A stretch of DNA of 64,000 bases from Pyxicephalus adspersus (Eukaryota > Chordata > Amphibia > Anura > Pyxicephalidae). The notes under the pieces are model-generated. The model did not search any database and was not told where the DNA came from. It worked only from the letters and a program-made list of their open reading frames with translations. The position numbers were made by a program, and so were the translations under genes. Of the stretch, positions 23,853-34,826 are shown piece after piece. Every line of letters begins with the position of its first letter. The first letter of the stretch is position 1. Where the stretch lies: NCBI RefSeq assembly GCF_032062135.1, contig NC_092859.1, positions 126,089,826 to 126,153,825 on the forward strand, read 5' to 3'.

Positions 23853-24857
23853 TCTCATTGATGTTGTGCATGCTAATGGCTCTCACATCTGTGTTAACAT
23901 TACAGATGCCCGACCTGTTACATAACGCTCTCATGCACATGCATCTAAGAAAGTAGGGCTGTATATGTTTACATTAATAAAGGGTAATCAAGTGGATTTT
24001 TTTGAAAGCAATGTAAAAATCAATAAAGAAAGTCTTTAATCAAATCAGCCCCACCATCCATCTTTATAAGAATACCTTTTACATAATAAAGCATGGTACC
24101 CTAACTGTCATTGAGTACGTCCCTATATCCTGCTTCTCAGAGTCGGCAACAAATTACCCTCCAGGAAATTATTGTTAGCCCAAACTATGCAATCAACGCT
24201 CAGGTTCACACCTGCATATTTGTATAATGTACAGGCTAATGTCACATGACACTTGCCCTATAATATTAGGTGGACCAGTAAAATAATTTTAGCATTTTCA
24301 GGCCCAGAATGTCTGATACAATTCCCAAAGCAATTTTCAATTAGCAGAATATGGCTCTGGGACTATTCAAAAGGGAAGTCCAAGAAAAAAGAAAAATAAA
24401 TCTAATTTAATTTAACCCTTTACCCAGCCTTAAACTCATTCTGCTGTCATTCATTAAGAAGAATTCCAAGCTATTTCAGCAGTACAAAAAACGTTAATGC
24501 CAAGCAGATGCTGGCAAGCAGAAAATAAGATAATATTATGTTAATTAATTTTATGGAATTAGCACTGTTGACTTTTTTTCCCACGGTAATTTTATATTAC
24601 TCTGTACAAATCAACAACATTATGAAGTGTTCCAGGCAGTGATCTGAGCTTAGATGAAGCTCTTTTTTCACAAATGGGTTATAAAGCATGGTTAATATTA
24701 TCCTAGTACACATGAGTTTATTAAAGGAAAATGTGACTAAGCTAATTCAGGATGGATTCATTCTACATATTAGGTATCCAGAAATCAGTCTAATGTACAG
24801 ACTTATTTAATGAAGTTTCTGTTCCCTCCCATGCATCACCAAAAGGAACACAATGGA
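22991..24857. other. Non-coding stretch with one (TA)n microsatellite
   Basis: A (TA)n tract lies at about 23810-23849. The rest is AT-rich with no supported gene or RNA. Confidence 0.4.
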
Positions 24858-25000
24858 ATTAAAGCAGAACTAAACCTAAAAATAAAACAAATGTGAGCCA
24901 GCAGGTTTTTTTAGAAGGGATATGTTATGTCTTCTCTACAATAAAACATCTGTAATGAACACTAGAAGTGTACACCAGCAGTGTCATTCCACCAACATCA
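24858..25000 (+). repeat. Family A repeat end
   Basis: Starts TTAAAGCAGAACTAAACC and contains GTCTTCTCTACAATAAAACA. Both blocks relate to the ends of the copies at 824, 42760 and 58709. Only one end is recognisable. Confidence 0.45.
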
Positions 25001-25178
25001 ATGTACAAGAATTATATAAGGTAATAGGTAATATAGGAATAATATATGGTAAATATAAAATGTAATATAATGTATTGTGTGTATTTAAACCATCAGTCAG
25101 ACATACTCACGAGGGTTCTCTAAAAGTTTCATACTATCCATCTGAACTCATTATTCCCCCAAGCACTTATATCTTAAA

Positions 25179-25192
25179 CCCCCCCCCCCCCC
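25179..25192 (+). repeat. Poly-C run
   Basis: Fourteen consecutive C, followed by GGCATCCC. A simple mononucleotide tract, possibly length-variable. Confidence 0.9.
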
Positions 25193-25246
25193 GGCATCCC
25201 TTTAACTGAAAATAAAGCAGTCGGGGCACACTCTCTTGGTGTCACG

Positions 25247-25431
25247 TTGGGCCTGATTTGTTAAAGGTTGGGTGATGTGGCAAACCTGGAATGGATCTGG
25301 TTAAGAACTAGAAACATTTGCCAACCAATAGCAATTTTAAGAAATCTATTCAAGGTCTGCTGGATCAACTGGGCTTTAGCATAATAGTCTATCTTCTCCA
25401 GTTTTGGAGAGCTTTGTTAAATCAGACCCAT
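25247..25431. repeat. Family P palindromic MITE, copy 2
   Basis: Opens TTGGGCCTGATTTGTTAAAG and closes GCTTTGTTAAATCAGACCCA. The inner blocks GCAAACCTGGAATGGATCTG and CTATTCAAGGTCTGCTGGAT are the eroded arms. Shorter than copies 3 and 5, with the CACTTTCATCAG part missing on the left. Confidence 0.7.
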
Positions 25432-25579
25432 TTATTCTGCAATCACCTTTACTAACCACATTCAGAACATCTCTAGGTACTGGCACTTCCACCTGGACAA
25501 CATCTCTATAATCGCCATTCCACTCCAAAATGGCAATTCCTACACCCAGAGACCACCAACACTCTTGGTACATGCTTTT

Positions 25580-25990
25580 ATTAATCATTGCCTTGACTAC
25601 TGCAACATCTTTTTATTTGATATTCTATTAACCATACTCTCACCCTTACAATCTTTAATCTTGCAGCTATGTGTATCTGTACTTATTATTTCTCATCTTC
25701 TGCTCCTCTCCAATTTCACCTTATAATAGAATTCTAGCTGCTATGCCATGTATTTAAATGTCTCCACTGGTCCTCTACAGCTTATATTTGATACATAAAT
25801 GCACCCCTAGCTGCCCCTCCCCCCGACTCCTCTAATCATCCACTAATGATATCACTCATTCAATTATAACCTCTTCCCATGCAGTGCTCCAAGACTTCCC
25901 CAGAGCTGCCCCCAGTCTCAGTCTTTGCCTTACACGTGTTCCTTTTTAAACACAAATAAAAGCTCTCAAAACCAACCTCTAACAGTTCCA
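25580..25990 (+). pseudogene. Possible decayed non-LTR reverse transcriptase 3' end
   Basis: Across stops and frame changes the plus strand gives an LDYCN-like motif (near 25595) followed by spaced leucine-rich sequence. Later it gives a segment like the usual C-terminal FKxxLKxxL tail (near 25940, FLFKHK). In LINE reverse transcriptases of the L2/CR1/Rex group, DYCN and that tail sit at the end of the protein. There is no intact frame and the family assignment is tentative. Confidence 0.3.
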
Positions 25991-26088
25991 TTATCCCTAC
26001 CTGTCGTGAACTATGCTCCCCCAGTGGTATGCAGGCTTATTTTGTGTTATGTTGTTTTGATACAAAATGCATTATCATCCTGGGACTG

Positions 26089-26424
26089 TAAAGCTACATA
26101 CACACGTCCAATGGTTTTCGCCTGATAATCATCTCAGGACCGATATCGGACGAGAATCTGGCGTGTGTACAGTGCCCGCCATCCATAGTCTGAATGACCG
26201 TCCTGGCAGATCCATGGACGATGGACGACAAACAATCCTAATGCAAGGGAAGAGGGAGAGAGCACAGCAGGGTGCTGCTCCATCATTCTCCCCATCCCCT
26301 CTCCATAGAGCAGAACAATGCTGTATGTACAGCACTTGTTCATGCATTATGCAGTCCTTAGTGGTTGGAAAGGATCGTGAAAGATCCTTTCCAACGTCGA
26401 TAATTGCACATGTATGCGGCTTAA
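26089..26424 (-). repeat. Family G2 element, inverted orientation
   Basis: Ends are TAAAGCTACATACACACGTC and GTATGCGGCTTAA. In the reverse direction the inside matches 53435-53772: GGAAAGGATCGTGAAAG, ATGCATTATGCAG, CTCTCCATAGAGCAG, CCTGGCAGATCCATGGACG and GATATCGGACGAGAA. Open frames on both strands come from the internal palindromes. Confidence 0.8.
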
Positions 26425-29400
26425 GGTGTTACTGGAAGAATCACTAGGATAAACAAAGAAAAAAGATCAGAAACAAATTAGATTACTTCTTAAACAGTAC
26501 ACCTATGCCAGTTAATTCCACTCACATAGGACTATCACCCAATGCATATTAAACCAACGCATTATTAACAAAGCAGTGAAAACCTAATGAAATGTTCTTA
26601 ATCACAGGGATAAAGATCATCCTGGAACTTGGTAAAAGAAACAGATGTAAACTAAAGTTATACATTTCGTAAAATGTTATTCATCAATGGAATCTATAGA
26701 AAGTACAGACCATGCAAGGGATTATAATTAAAAAAAACAACACAATGTGGGCATAAGGTAAGATTATGTATTTTCATTTATTAACCTATTTGTATTACTA
26801 ATTAGGTAATAATAATTTGTGCAATTCTCATTTCACATAAATGAATCAGGCAGGTTGTGTTTAGTGTTCACTAGTAATGCTTAGGTAATCTGACATTACC
26901 CCAAAGATTACTTTTGGGAATCAATTACTGCCAATGAAACACATGACCTGGAAACACAGACCTGGAAGATTCCCACCAGGGAATGTTTTAGAGAAAATCA
27001 GATTCCCTTTTATAGAGTCCTTATATTATTGATTTCCCTTGCACATGTTTGGGTGTTTAAAATGAATGCAAATTTACTTTAAACGTACATACTTTTTAAA
27101 ATGAACATTGACCAAACTCTTCCATGCAGTAATCAAAGGAATATTTCGTGAACTATTAAACCCATGACCACTTCAAGCCATGATGATGTTCAAGCCAATC
27201 ATCTAGATCTACCTATGTACTGGTAGCCTAATGTCATAATGAAAACATCAGCTTGCATACATTTCCATTTTATGTACATTTCTATTTATTTTCACAAATG
27301 ACTAAAATTAGCAGTCAGCACACTTTCTTGTGAATGAAGTAATCCAATACTCCATCAAAAGATTTTGTATAATTTCATAATTAAAAGGTATGTTTATTAG
27401 ATTTGTACATCATGGTAAAGTAAAGAAAAATCACTTGCAAAACACCAAAAATAGAATCTATTTTTATAGCAAAACAGGTTTGGACATAATCTGTCCCAGA
27501 TGTAAAACTCATGGTTATTTTTATGCAGCATGATCAAGATAAAACAGAAAAGGGCAGGTATTTTTATGTATTTATTTAGCTTAGACATAATTGGCTTTGT
27601 AGTAAGGTATTCCTTCTTTAATCACTCTTTGTATTGCAGTCAGGCATTGATATTCTGATATTGTTCATGTTTTACTTACAAAAAGAAAAAAAAAAGAAAC
27701 AATTTGTTTTCCCATAGTACTGCGTCTTTTGTGACCACCTGCGGTTTGTGGATGATCCAGCCATGAAATATGTAAGAGTAAATAAATAAAAGTCGATGTT
27801 GCCAACATGTGCATTTTATTATACAGTTGAGGGTGAGTTGGGATTACGTGGGTGTGTGGCCTACTTCAGAAACTAAAGCAAAGTGCCATATGGAGAGGTA
27901 GGGAATATCTGTTACCCTGACTGTCTCTCTGCATTTGTTTTGGCCAGAGAACAAAGGAACAAATTGAATAAATTTAAATTCCTGATTATTTTTGTTGGAC
28001 ATTTCCTATTGGGGAGTAAGCCATTTGGGACGTATATATCACTACACTTGTATTAGTTTTTCCGCTAACATCTCTATTAATGCTCCACGGCTAAACATTA
28101 CAACCGTTGAGAAGTGTGATAGAGCTTGATAAATTGTGAGAAAACAGAGTGGGATATTACTTTTCTGCTTAGTTTGGGGAGAGGTTTTCTTGTGGATCAA
28201 CTGTTCTTTCGCAGCCAGGAACATTTGGAGGAATACAGTCATTTCGCACTCATTTTAATAGCTTTACAGCTTGTAGTTCTAAAGGAGAAATGCCGGACTT
28301 CACTGTAACTAGATGTAATAACAGCAAAGCTTACGTCCACTTAGGGGCCTATTTATAAAGGGGTGAACAAGCTGTTTTTTAGAAAATTATGTTAGAAAAA
28401 TGGCCATTTTTAGATCACTACTTTCACCTTTGTAAAATGGCGATAGCTATATTTATGCAGAGATGTTAATCAGCATGATTGCCTCTTTTGTCAGATAACA
28501 TTTGTCACTGAAAGTGGAGAACAGAATAGGCCACAACAAAAATTTGTGCTTTTTTTTAACTATCCTAATTGCAACTTTTGCCATAAACACTACCATGACC
28601 AAACGTATTGATTGTGACAGCAATAAAAAACTTATGGCTAGAAAAAGTGGGGAGTTACTCTATTAAATGGAATTAAGCTTCTGAATGGCATTTTCAGTAA
28701 TTTAGGCACTTAGTACACTGATCACCACCACGAAAACTTTTGTGTATAAATCTGTCTTTTTGAAAAGCATTGATCAGAAAAAAAAACTAAATTTTTTATC
28801 TGCTCGACATTCTATTATTTACAGGTACCTGTGAATATATTTATGCATATGTTTATTGGTGTCCTACCGACAGATCTACATGTCTAGGTAACTGCATCAT
28901 GAAGAAAAGAAGACGTTGTCACAATAAGTGCAGGAAAAGGTTCTGAAGAAGCTCCAATTTGAGTTAATTAATAAAATAAAAACTTGCACATTAACATTCT
29001 CTTGTGGCACCACGAATGCTTAGAAAAGACCATTCACCTAAATTGGGGGTGGGAATATTACTCAAACCAAGCCAATGGTAACTTTAAAGAGGAACTGAAT
29101 CTACAACTAATATCAAGGAAACTGTCTATAGGACCCGAATGCTCTATAAACCTGGAAGACATGAAACCGTTAGAGAGAACATCTTAAGTGAAAGACTAAC
29201 AAATTACATTTAAACACTCAACAAAACAAATCTATAGCTTATTAAAAGACAATTGGAAGGCAGAACAATGATGAAAAAAGGTTTTCTGAGACTGAAATGG
29301 AATTCCTGGCATTGGCAAAACAGCATATCATCTTGCATATGTTATCCGAAATGGCCCAGTGAAAGCTCTGACCTTTGGAAAGATTTGTAAAAAAATTATT

Positions 29401-30908
29401 AATTATTTAGCTTTTTTGAAATTTGAAAGGTTCTCAGTTGTAGTGGGTTCCACCATGTATTGACTCAGGAGAGGAGAAAAATGATACCAACAAACATTCC
29501 TTTTTTTATTAAATTTTTGTCGTGACAGAGGGCTCACAATTCTGTCCCCATTATATGTACCAGTGCCGGGTGCCTGAATGGCCCATTGTCAAGCACCAGC
29601 TCTGCCATGTGAGTTGAGTTGAATTGAGTGAATTCCATGCTTCCTATGCCCAAAAGTGTTGCAGTATATATTCCCTGATGGCTAAATGGAGCAAAGGGGA
29701 GAAATGGGAAGACAAGTGTGTGCAGACACAAAAAAAACAGGTTCACTATGGGAAAAGCCCTGTAGTACATATTGCAAAACACATTTCATAATTAAAAAAA
29801 AACTTGTTTTGAAAAAAAAAACTTTTCTGTTTATCTCCATCATCTAATACTTGTGAGTACCAGAGATTGTACATCAGATTATACATATACATGCAAATTA
29901 AAGTGTCAAAGCATTACTTTTATAACCTGAATTAGATTTCCATTTTATCTAGGATATCTCTTCAGCAGAAGATAACCCCACTTCTGCATACTACTATAGG
30001 AACAATATATGTTGTGTAGCTTATATCATGTGTACAGGGCTGAGCCTGGCACGAATAAGCTGGCAGTCAGCCACATGTTAATATCTATCTACAAAATTCC
30101 TAACGCGTGACACCGCAAAATTGTGGGACCTCCAAGATTATATGTCGGTGTGGTTATACAAAGGAAGGCCCCAATTTAATAAAACAAAAGTTAACTTAAA
30201 AAAAAGTAAGCAGAAGAGACTTCTCTTTTTACGTCGAAACCAGAGCCAGATTGTTTTTTCTTTTTCTCTGCTAACCTGCCTACATCAGTGAAATATCAAA
30301 CTAATGCTAAGAAGGAGCTGCGGGTTATAGGCTGGCAAAAAATAACCCCTTGATTGCCAAACTCCCTCTGTAGCTAACAACTCTAGGTATATTGCATATT
30401 GCAAAGTGCAACGAGCCAAGTGCAGCAGCCTGCAGAAACAAATCATGCATCTTTCATTGATTTATTTTTAGCTAATTGAAATGAACTGGTAACTTACTTA
30501 TAAATAGTTAAACAGTCAAAATATTTATTATTTTATCGGACAAAGAATTTGTAATTCTGTTGAATCACTTTTTGTCATTTTGTAACCTGCCAGATGCTAA
30601 GGAGTGCGATGTCACTTTCTCATCAGTAAGGGGATAAAGTGGTGTCACCTACCCAGCTTTACCTAAATGGTGGACAAAAAGAGAGCAAAAACATGCTTAT
30701 TAATTATCCACCTTGTTCATTCTGCTTTCTCCTCCTTTCAGAATGTTCCCCGCTAGCATATGTGCATGCAGCAGAGCCTGGTTGGCTTCTAATGCTGCCT
30801 TTCCTGTTTGGGCTAACTTTGGTAACCAAACATTGTACATAGCAGGCAGCACTGTCCATTGTATACAATCAATCCCCATTGCCTCTGTCATTAATAAACT
30901 AAAGGCTA
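26425..30908. other. Non-coding stretch with one exon-like segment
   Basis: AT-rich. The exon-like segment at 27718-27771 is listed separately. Short frames elsewhere (for example 26067-26447, 28042-28308, 30639-30925) have no recognisable domain. The 28340-28480 part contains GGGGCCTATTTATAAAGGGG, which looks like a repeat end. Confidence 0.35.
27718..27771 (+). CDS. Candidate 18-codon exon, function unknown
   Basis: Seen directly: a pyrimidine-containing acceptor (TTTGTTTTCCCATAG) precedes a 54-bp segment that is open in one frame (YCVFCDHLRFVDDPAMKY). A donor (TATGTAAGAG) follows. The segment is more GC-rich than its flanks and its length is a multiple of three. No homology is recognised and no neighbouring exon was found. 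It could be an orphan exon, a chance splice pair, or a repeat fragment. Low confidence. Confidence 0.2.
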
Positions 30909-31134
30909 GGGTCCTGATTTACTAAAGTTCTTCAAGGCTGGGAGAATACTCCTTCGTCAGTGAAGCTGGGTGATCCAGCAAACCTGGAATGAATTTCCTA
31001 AAAGTCATTAGCTATTTATTAGCAAATGTATTCACTCCTGGACCAGAGCTATTCCAGGTTTGCTGGATCACCCAGCTTCACTGATGAAAGTATATTCTCT
31101 CCAGCTTTGGAGAACTTTAAAAAATAAGGGCCTA
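30909..31134. repeat. Family P palindromic MITE, copy 3
   Basis: Opens GGTCCTGATTTACTAAAG and closes in AATAAGGGCC. The inner arms GTGATCCAGCAAACCTGGAA and TTCCAGGTTTGCTGGATCAC are exact inverted copies, and GTCAGTGAAGCTGGGTGAT pairs with ATCACCCAGCTTCACTGAT. The spacer holds TAGCTATTTATTAGCAAATG. One of the best-kept palindromes in the window. Confidence 0.85.
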
Positions 31135-33432
31135 TAACTCCATTTTCCATTTTCAAAGAAAGCAGTGCTGAGTATTTGCATTGGCTAATGGTCATTGGTG
31201 GTCTGGACTGTCTCGGACATCAACAGCCATTGAGAAGTCTCATCATTGGCTCAGCATTCTCATTGGCTTATGGTGTCAGGGATGATCTTGCTTTTGCTTG
31301 ACTAATAGCCACTCACAACCCGTTGCATATTGATAATAGTAGCAGTATAGTAGATTTGTATACCTTCTTGTTCTTTAACTGTCACGTTGCTTACTGTTTC
31401 TCTTCTGTTTGCCTAAAAAATGCTGTAACCTAACAGTCTTTGTAGAAAAAAAAGTTAAGGTTTGAAGTTCAACTTCATGCCCCCTCTCCCCTGCCCCTCT
31501 CCTTCATGCCCCATGCCCCATCACAGAGGAGGTGAGTGTTACACTGTTACATTTTTTTAATTTTTATTCTAAATATTACAGAGAGTCTTAAAAACAAAAA
31601 AGCTCAGATTTGGGTTTACCATAAGATTTTTACTTTAGCCTTGTGACTTTTCAAACATCTTTAGACTAGGTTAAAGGAACTGTTACTTTTTGGAAGGAAA
31701 CATTCATATCCTGGTTAGCTCTGCAAATTGTGCCCAGTGAAAGGAGTTCAGACAACTTTTTTAGCCCTACCTCTTGTTATTTTCATTAAAACAAAACACA
31801 TTGATTCAATGAATGTTCTACCTTCAGCAACCACTTCCTTTTTGTTGTTGTTTGGTCTACCTATTCTAATCACATGATCAGTCTCATTGTAGTAAAACGA
31901 TTAAAAAAGAAACAACAGTAGGGCAAACTCACAAAAAGTAATAAATATATATATAATTAATGACAAAGTGCATGCAAAGTAAGAACAAATGTCAAAATTG
32001 CTTGCGTAGTAATTATAGGTGTTATTTCAGTTTTTTCATGAAAGTAGAGATTGCCTTAAAAAATTGTATTTTTACAAGACTCTACAATCTCATTGTTTCA
32101 TTTTCAATGAGGACAAAAAGGATGTCACCTTCCAAAGAACATTTATTTTGCTGCCCTTTTTGTGACTCACATAAATCCTATTTCAATAATTCATACATGG
32201 TTTAATTAAATATCTCCTTTTGTTCTGCTGAAGGGGTTAATGCCAACATGAGGTAGTATAATTGATGTTGCCAATACACAAAACAAAAGACCCTCTTTCC
32301 AGCCATGGCCTCCCAAAACCACAATTACCACAGAAAGCATATCTTAAGTAATGCATCTTAAAATTTGCAGGCAATGTTATAAACACAGCTGTGCAAAGGT
32401 TAGCGTATAAAAAAAGAATTCTATCCAATTAGCACGCTCCTAGCTGTTTAAAAGCCCCTTTGGCACTTTTACTGTTGTTTTGGTCAGGAACATTTAAATG
32501 TCTTTTTTTCTCATTCTGTTTCAGATTTTATGCTTTTATGAAAAATGAATTTTCCGTAACATGAATGGATTTCATTTCCATTTCAACTGACATTTTACTA
32601 TTTTTCCACTCAAATGCCCTGGATGCTCTTACATAATTGTATTGTAAATGAACAATTGCCACAGGTGCTGAATTAACTAAATAACTAGTATCATTTTCTG
32701 TGGCTGGAAGACCTAAACACAACAAAACATTTCTTCCAACATTGCCCATTTCATTTTCATAGGGTAAACTATCCGTCTCTGGCTCCTAATGCATACTGAT
32801 TATACATACAATGTTAAAGGGTGTAAAGTTATTGTATAACAGCGATCTTCATGGTGCATTTAGCAGACCTATTTCTTAGTGTTGTGATGTCTCTGTAGGT
32901 GCAGTACATTTACCACTTCTAAACCACATATCAGCAGCATAGTACATTCTAAGCCTTGGCCATTGTGGTTGACAGGCAACTGAAGCAAATCACTGTCTCT
33001 TTTTTCCAAAGAGACCACCTAAACCTACTGCCAGATGCTGCAATTGGTGTCTAGGAATGCTTTTGTGGACCCTTTTGTGGTGGTTGATGTGAGCCTTTCA
33101 CCCACCCAATACAACTGCCTCCTGAACAATAGCATTCGTTTCAAAGATAGGCGAGGGATAAGTCATTGATTAACGCTTGATCAAGGGCTGCCAACTTTGT
33201 GGTCACTATTGCCTAAAACCCCCTGATATGTGAAAAAGCCCTAATGTGGTCAACTTGCAACTTTGTGTATCATTAGACTACAATCTCATGTCCTTTAACA
33301 CTTTCCTATATTAGTTATCTCAAAAAGTAAAACAATTAAAGACAGGGTATTTTTTAAGATGCAGCAATATATTAAAAATCATAAATTAAATATACACAAT
33401 GTTACATTCACATTGATTTACATGTTGATTTA
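31135..33432. other. Non-coding stretch
   Basis: No gene is supported. Pyrimidine-rich CCCCTCTCCCCTGCCCCTCT lies near 31480. Open frames at 31960-32205 and 32528-32749 have no recognised motif. The transposon left end follows directly. Confidence 0.4.
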
Positions 33433-33656
33433 CAGTTAGGTCTATAAATATTTGGACAGAGACAACTTTTTTCTAATTTTGGTTCTGTACATTACTACAA
33501 TTAATTTGAAATGAAACAACTCAGATGCAGTTGAACTGCAGACTTTCAGCTTTCATTCAGTGGGTTGAACAAAAAGATTGTATAAAAATGTGAGGAACTA
33601 AACCCTTTTTTTACACAATCACTTCATTTCAAGGGCTCAAAAGTAATTGGACAAAT
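33433..33656. repeat. Tc1-type left terminal inverted repeat
   Basis: Starts CAGTTAGGTCTATAAATATT and runs through TTGAACTGCAGACTTTCAGC and GTGAGGAACTAAA to AAGTAATTGGACAA. The same blocks occur in reverse at 34455-34678 with a few substitutions. Confidence 0.9.
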
Positions 33657-33679
33657 TAAAAAAACTGAAAATAAAATGT

Positions 33680-34353
33680 TCATTTCGAATACTTGGATGA
33701 AAACCCTTTGCTGGCAATGACAGCCTGTAGTCATTTCCTCCTCTTTAATGCTCTGCCAGGCCTTTACTGCAGCGGTTTTCAGTTGCTGTTTGTTTGTGGG
33801 CCTTTCTGTCCGAAGTTTAGTCTTCAACAAGTGAAATGCATGCTCAATTGGGTTCAGATCAGGTGACTGACTTGGCCATTCAAAAATATTCCACTTCTTT
33901 GCTTCCAAAGAAAAAAAGTCCAATCTAGCCTTTCTATTCTTGAGGCTTATGAGTGGCTTGCACCTTGCAGTGCACCCTTTGTATTTACTTTCATGCAGTC
34001 TTCTCTTTATGGTAGACTTGGATATCGATACGCCTACCTTCTGGAGAGTGTGGTTCACTTGATTGGCCGTTGTGAAGGGGTTTCTCTTCACAATGGAAAT
34101 GATTCTGCGATCATCCACCAGTGTTGTCTTCCGTTGACGTCCAGGTTTTGCTAAGTTCACCAGTGCTTTGTTTCTTTCTCACATAGTACCAAACTGTAAA
34201 TTTTGCCACTCCTAATATTGTAGCAATTTTTCGGATGGGTTTTTTCTGTTTTTGCAGCTTAAGGATGGCTTGTTTCATCTGCATGGAGAGCTCCTTTGCA
34301 TGGAGAACACCGCATGTTGTCTGTTCACAGCAAAATCTTCCACATACAAGCAT
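33680..34353 (-). pseudogene. Tc1-type transposase remnant
   Basis: Read on the minus strand. The N-terminal part (34111-34353) holds the helix-turn-helix region, AILKLQKQKKPIRKIATILG. A frameshift near 34130-34160 moves the reading to the frame starting KPGRQRKTTLVDDRRI, which continues with the second DNA-binding subdomain (QKVGVSISKSTIKRRL) to KARLDFFSLEAKKW. There the sequence jumps straight to NIFEWPSQSPDLNPIEH (near 33895). That step removes the part of the DD34E catalytic domain carrying the first two acidic residues and leaves only the final glutamate in NPIE. A second frame change precedes the C-terminus (LQAVIASKGF, stop at 33680-33682). Dead gene; it belongs to the transposon. Confidence 0.88.
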
Positions 34354-34454
34354 CCCCCCCCCTCAAATCAACTCCAGGCCTTTTATCTGCTTAATTGATA
34401 ATAACATAACGAAGGAATTGCCCACACCAGCCCATGAAATAGTCTTTAAGTCAA

Positions 34455-34678
34455 TTGTCCAATTACCTTTGAGGCTTTTAAATGAAGTGATTGTGTAAAA
34501 AAAAGCTTTAGTTCCTCACATTTTTATGCAATCGTTTTGTTCAACCCACTGAAATAAAGCTGAAAGTCTGCAGTTCAACTGCATCTGAGTTGTTTCATTT
34601 AAAATTAATTGTAGTAATGTACAGAACCAAAATTAGAAAAAAAAGTTGTCTTTGTCCAAATATTTATGGACCTAACTG
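34455..34678. repeat. Tc1-type right terminal inverted repeat
   Basis: Inverted partner of 33433-33656, ending GGACCTAACTG next to the TA duplication. Confidence 0.9.
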
Positions 34679-34785
34679 TATGATGGTTACTCCCACTAAC
34701 CAAAATAAAGTGGGAAATCAAACACCCTTTGACAGTAAAATCCCTCATCAACAGCATGAAAATGCAAAGAAAAGGAAAATGTACT

Positions 34786-34826
34786 GTGTCCCAACACATT
34801 TCGCCTCTTTGGGCTTCCTCAGGGGA
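34786..34826 (-). repeat. Conserved GAGGAAGCCC/GGCGAAAC repeat motif, reverse
   Basis: CACATTTCGCCTCTTTGGGC followed by TTCCTCAGGGG is the reverse of the motif at 19371-19415. It marks a dispersed repeat end just outside the Tc1 element. Confidence 0.5.

Larger units (their letters stand above)
33433..34678 (-). mobile_element. Tc1/mariner-type transposon, internally deleted
   Basis: A 1246-bp element bounded by TA on both sides (33431-33432 and 34679-34680), the target duplication expected for Tc1/mariner. The ends are long inverted repeats (33433-33656 and 34455-34678) beginning CAGTTAGGTC and differing at scattered positions. Between them, on the minus strand, lie transposase remnants with frameshifts and a central deletion. 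Intact Tc1 elements usually encode about 340 residues in one frame, so this copy cannot make its own transposase. A full-length relative could mobilise it, because both ends survive. Confidence 0.92.
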
